From positions 13,133 through 37,330 of the forward strand of contig DUGD01000020.1 of assembly GCA_013331575.1 (NCBI GenBank): a stretch of DNA of 24,198 nucleotides, written 5' to 3'. A program made the position numbers and the translations under genes. Below, in pieces: positions 22,123-24,198 of the stretch. The notes under the pieces were generated by a model. The model ran no database searches, had not been told where the DNA came from, and saw only the letters and a list, made by a program, of their open reading frames with translations. Each line of letters starts with the position of its first letter. Position 1 is the stretch's first letter. This DNA is from Candidatus Woesearchaeota archaeon (GTDB taxonomy: Archaea; Nanobdellota; Nanobdellia; Woesearchaeales; UBA525).

Positions 22123-22938
22123 ATGTCCAACACAGTCTATAATGTCCAGCGGTATGTGAGTTTCAGCGCTGACGAGTTCATTTCGATGTTGACGACGAGC
22201 GCTTTCGTGGCGTTGGTCCTCTCGATGCGCGATCTCTTCTTCGTGCGTTTCGGCGATGCGGAGAGCATCCGTGCGGCGCTTCTCGTCTTCGTGCTCGTCC
22301 TGCTCATGCTCATAGTCACCGTGTGGATCTGCAAGATAGTGGCGGTGCGTCTCGGGTACACCGTCCGGTATCGTGAACATCTTGTCGGGTTGATTGTGGG
22401 TGCTATACTATCGTTCGCGAGCGCCGGTTATCTTCCCATCTTCATCCCTGGAGGGTTCAATTTCGTGGAGCCGGAGCGGTTGCACATGGGCAAGTTCCAC
22501 GGTCTGCATAGAGGATGGGAGGTCGGGCTTATCGCGGGCACGTTCCCGCTCGCGATGCTCGCGGGCGTCTTCGTCTTCAATCCACTCTATCTCGCGACGC
22601 AAGGCGAGTTCTTCCTCACTGCTATCCTAGCGGCATGCCTCTTCGCGATCTACGCGTGCATACCAATCCCGATGCTCGACCATTCGCACAAGGGAGGACG
22701 GCCGGGCGATCTCTTCAAGTATCTTCACGGTTCGACGTTCGGACTCGATGTCTTCTTCGCGAGCGGTGCATGGTATATCGTGCTCTCGTCGGCAGTGATC
22801 TTCTTCGCGCTCATCTCATGGCTTCTCATCGTACTATCTATAGAGGCGGGCATCGGTATCGCGATAGCGGTGTATATCGTATCGCTAGTGATTGGCGTGC
22901 TGTCGCTTTTTGTCTACGATCGTTTCTTCAAGAAGTGA
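22123..22938 (+). CDS. Polytopic membrane protein, possibly site-2-protease-like but without HExxH
   Basis: This is a 271-residue protein with about six hydrophobic segments: roughly 22-35, 47-66, 86-106, 133-155, 162-185 and two adjoining near 208-262. The arrangement resembles the membrane core of site-2-protease/M50-like proteins: RGWEVGLIAGTFPLAMLAGVF corresponds to their second core helix, and ACIPIPMLDHSHKGG looks like the proline-rich turn that carries the third metal ligand. However, the catalytic HExxH is absent, so it would be an inactive homologue if the relationship is real. Start 22123 follows a TATA box by 24 nt. A membrane role is certain; the family is not. Confidence 0.7.
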   Translation: MSNTVYNVQRYVSFSADEFISMLTTSAFVALVLSMRDLFFVRFGDAESIRAALLVFVLVLLMLIVTVWICKIVAVRLGYTVRYREHLVGLIVGAILSFASAGYLPIFIPGGFNFVEPERLHMGKFHGLHRGWEVGLIAGTFPLAMLAGVFVFNPLYLATQGEFFLTAILAACLFAIYACIPIPMLDHSHKGGRPGDLFKYLHGSTFGLDVFFASGAWYIVLSSAVIFFALISWLLIVLSIEAGIGIAIAVYIVSLVIGVLSLFVYDRFFKK

Positions 22939-22994
22939 GAGATGGAGGAGAGACGTACGCCGGGGTACGGCGTTTGCCGAGAGCATAGATGATA

Positions 22995-23270
22995 CTACAC
23001 GGGCGCGAACGACAATGCCGCTTTGAAGCCTAGGTATATGGCCAGGGCGAGGGCGAGCATCGGTATCCCTGCCCAGAGCAGGATGAACATCGCTACACCG
23101 CACACGATATCTAACCAGCTGACGATGTCATCGATGAAGAACGCGCCCTTCGCTATGAGCGCGAGCGCGGCGACCGCCTGCACGTGAGGAATTGGATATC
23201 CGAGCGGGATGAGGGCACAGCATATTGCGCTTAACATATCTATGGCGCCGAGCGCCTGCCGGAGTACCAT
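22995..23270 (-). CDS. Small membrane protein, 91 aa
   Basis: This is a 91-residue protein with three likely membrane helices: residues 9-24 (IDMLSAICCALIPLG), 32-45 and 52-85. The last is long enough to form a hairpin around WAGIP. I do not recognise the family. Only Asp and Glu side chains near FFIDDIVSW interrupt the hydrophobic run. A TATA box at 23292-23300 on the minus strand supports the start MVLRQALGAID. It is convergent with the larger membrane protein gene upstream. Confidence 0.7.
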   Translation of the reverse strand: MVLRQALGAIDMLSAICCALIPLGYPIPHVQAVAALALIAKGAFFIDDIVSWLDIVCGVAMFILLWAGIPMLALALAIYLGFKAALSFAPV

Positions 23271-23291
23271 CGGAGTCCGAAGCGCGAGGCA

Positions 23292-23300
23292 CTATTTAAG
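23292..23300 (-). promoter_or_regulatory. TATA box of the small membrane protein
   Basis: CTTAAATAG on the minus strand, 22-30 nt before the start at 23270. Confidence 0.55.
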
Positions 23301-23367
23301 CGGAGCGTCCGCTGTTTTGTCTTGACGAGAAAGGTAATTTCCATATAGAAAATATATTTCTCGCCGA

Positions 23368-23386
23368 GACTCTCGACGACAGAGTC
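23368..23386. promoter_or_regulatory. Inverted repeat beside the 23478-gene promoter
   Basis: GACTCT (23368-23373) and AGAGTC (23381-23386) flank CGACGAC. The repeat ends 5 nt before the TATA box (23392-23400), over the likely BRE position, so it could be an operator. Confidence 0.4.
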
Positions 23387-23391
23387 GAAAG

Positions 23392-23400
23392 GTTTAAAAG
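23392..23400 (+). promoter_or_regulatory. TATA box of the small basic protein gene
   Basis: GTTTAAAAG lies 78-86 nt before ATG 23478, so the transcript should carry a leader of about 50-55 nt. Confidence 0.55.
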
Positions 23401-23422
23401 CAACCTTCTCCGAGGAGGACTG

Positions 23423-23457
23423 TTGTCGAGGGGGAATAAGCAAATTCCTGACGACAA
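23423..23457 (+). promoter_or_regulatory. Leader hairpin of the small basic protein gene
   Basis: TTGTCG (23423-23428) pairs with CGACAA (23452-23457), with an inner GGAAT/ATTCC stem. It sits between the predicted transcription start and the GAGGTGG ribosome binding site (23466-23472), so it could affect translation. Confidence 0.4.
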
Positions 23458-23477
23458 ATACCATTGAGGTGGTATAC

Positions 23478-23705
23478 ATGGCACAGAAGGTCCAGAAAGT
23501 AGGCGTGAAGAAGGACAAGGGTTACCTCTACTTCGTCGACAAGAACGGCGACGTGAGCCGAGCCAAGATGGCGCGCGGCGGAAAGAAGGGCGGTAAGCCA
23601 GAGAAGGTCGCGAAAGTCGGCGTCAAGAAGGAGAAGGGATTCCTCTACTTCCTCGACAAGCAAGGCGACATCTCCCGCGCCAAGATGGCACGCGGACGCA
23701 AGTAA
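23478..23705 (+). CDS. Small basic protein built from two tandem repeats
   Basis: This is a 75-residue, Lys-rich protein made of two copies of a roughly 32-residue unit: KVGVKKDKGYLYFVDKNGD with VSRAKMARG, then KVGVKKEKGFLYFLDKQGD with ISRAKMARG. A Gly/Lys linker (GKKGGKPE) joins them. Each unit reads as strand-turn-strand followed by a basic segment, a pattern suited to nucleic acid or ribosome contact (inference). I know similar short repeats as conserved hypothetical proteins but no assigned function. Start 23478 is preferred over the GTG at 23469 because the GAGGTGG site spans that GTG. The strong site and structured leader suggest high expression. Confidence 0.8.
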   Translation: MAQKVQKVGVKKDKGYLYFVDKNGDVSRAKMARGGKKGGKPEKVAKVGVKKEKGFLYFLDKQGDISRAKMARGRK

Positions 23706-23735
23706 TCCTCTTGCATTTCCTTCTTTTCATTCCTG

Positions 23736-23741
23736 TTTTTT
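23736..23741 (+). terminator. T-run terminator of the small basic protein gene
   Basis: Six T residues within a pyrimidine-rich stretch (about 23708-23747), starting right after the stop. Confidence 0.5.
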
Positions 23742-23769
23742 CTATTTGAATTCTTGCATCAACGATTGA

Positions 23770-23936
23770 GTGGACGCCTTGGAGTACATGCCGAGCCCCG
23801 AGTATTTTTCCAGCAGGAAAAATCTTGCGAGGGGCGAGACGCGGAGGATTCGGGCTGTTTTCTGAATCCTCGCGCCAGGATACTGCGTATCCTCGGCGAC
23901 CCTGCGATGAGAGAGCAGCAAAAGCTCCGCGTCCAC
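23770..23936 (+). ncRNA. Structured element, copy 3 (enlarged form)
   Basis: The closing helix pairs GTGGACGC (23770-23777), bulge CTT, GGAG (23781-23784) with CTCC (23925-23928) and GCGTCCAC (23929-23936). This is the same plan as the minus strands of the elements at 14581 and 21961, with changed but paired bases. The interior is larger. GCCCC/GGGGC (23795-23799/23831-23835) encloses ATTTTTCC/GGAAAAAT with an AGCA loop. GAGGATTC/GAATCCTC (23844-23851/23864-23871) and AGGATAC/GTATCCT with a TGC loop (23877-23893) follow. Short ORFs across it are not convincing, because nearly every base is explained by pairing. Confidence 0.6.
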
Positions 23937-24032
23937 ATGAAGCAAACACCGAAGCGGACTGAAGCAGTCGCGAACGAAAAGGAGTAGTTGACTACTAACC
24001 ATGCACCACCGCCTTCGAAAACAAGAAAAGAG

Positions 24033-24039
24033 ATAAATA
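24033..24039 (+). promoter_or_regulatory. TATA-like box for the TraB-family gene
   Basis: ATAAATA lies 18-24 nt before ATG 24057, slightly close but usable. The stretch 23937-24032 holds nothing else I can support. Confidence 0.4.
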
Positions 24040-24056
24040 CGACGGAGAAGGCAACA

Positions 24057-24198
24057 ATGATGACTGAGGAGATAACAACACCGCCGAAAGCGACCATCCG
24101 CATCGTCGGCACGAGCCACATCGCGAAGCAATCCGCGCGCGAGATCGAGCGTGTCGCGGGCGAGTTCAAGCCGGACATCATCGCCGTAGAGCTCGATT
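24057..24198 (+). CDS. TraB/PrgY-family protein, N-terminal part
   Basis: Only 47 codons are inside the window; the gene runs off the right edge. After a short polar lead comes IRIVGTSHIAKQSAREIERV, then KPDIIAVELD. This is the family's opening GTxH motif, followed by the PDxxxxELD motif. TraB-family proteins, related to the Tiki/EreA superfamily, are membrane-associated putative metalloproteases. In enterococci one limits pheromone signalling. Archaeal members usually end in several membrane helices, which cannot be checked here. Start is 24057, or Met at 24060. Confidence 0.8.
   Translation, partial: MMTEEITTPPKATIRIVGTSHIAKQSAREIERVAGEFKPDIIAVELD

Noticed and set aside
23754..24181. ORFs on both strands across 23754-24181
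   Set aside because: They run through a segment fully explained by paired stems and overlap the TraB-family start; their products show no recognisable features.

Overview
The window looks archaeal. Most genes have an A/T-rich TATA box about 20-30 nt upstream of an ATG and no room for a leader (leaderless transcripts). Operon-internal genes instead carry GGAG or GAGGTG ribosome binding sites. The recognisable proteins fit: an archaeal/eukaryal-type tryptophanyl-tRNA synthetase, an archaeal RNase J, a glycine-rich TRAM-domain protein, a VapBC pair and a TraB-family start. Many small orphan proteins, together with a bacterial-type glucose-6-phosphate dehydrogenase, suggest a poorly sampled lineage, perhaps DPANN. 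That placement is inference.

Layout. 1-1043: the tail of a HAD-type phosphatase overlapping an inositol-monophosphatase-family gene. 1157-1945: two small orphan genes. 1946-2238: a folded intergenic segment. 2239-3567 (minus): RNase J, possibly with a long structured leader. 3897-14527 (plus): one very tight run of 13 genes behind a single visible TATA box. The first is a long helical protein. The other 12 share an N-terminal helical-hairpin segment and carry different C-terminal parts: a short domain (3 genes), a long domain (8 genes, several strongly diverged) or a nucleotidyltransferase (1 gene). 14541-14700: a GC hairpin and a three-way-junction element. 14751-15385 (minus): vapBC. 15480-16628: trpS. 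16762-18788 (minus): two methyltransferases flanking an A-type Fe-S carrier. 18988-19443 (minus) and 19586-19942 (plus): a divergent TRAM-protein/orphan pair. 20211-21611: zwf. Then come a small orphan (minus), two membrane proteins, a small basic tandem-duplicated protein, and the start of a TraB-family gene.

Two things stand out. First, the 3897-14527 array resembles a modular 'common N-terminus, variable C-terminus' system. Its members appear to arise by duplication and domain swapping, and one member carries an AbiEii/DUF6036-like nucleotidyltransferase. This layout recalls polymorphic-toxin or conflict systems, but no function is proven. Second, three intergenic elements (14581-14675, 21961-22054, 23770-23936) share the same closing helix, in which a CTT bulge separates two stems. 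The stem sequences differ but stay paired. Two copies also share an identical 10-nt loop on completely different stems. This pattern of compensatory change points to an undescribed structured RNA or structured mobile element.

No tRNA, rRNA, CRISPR array or intact insertion sequence was seen.
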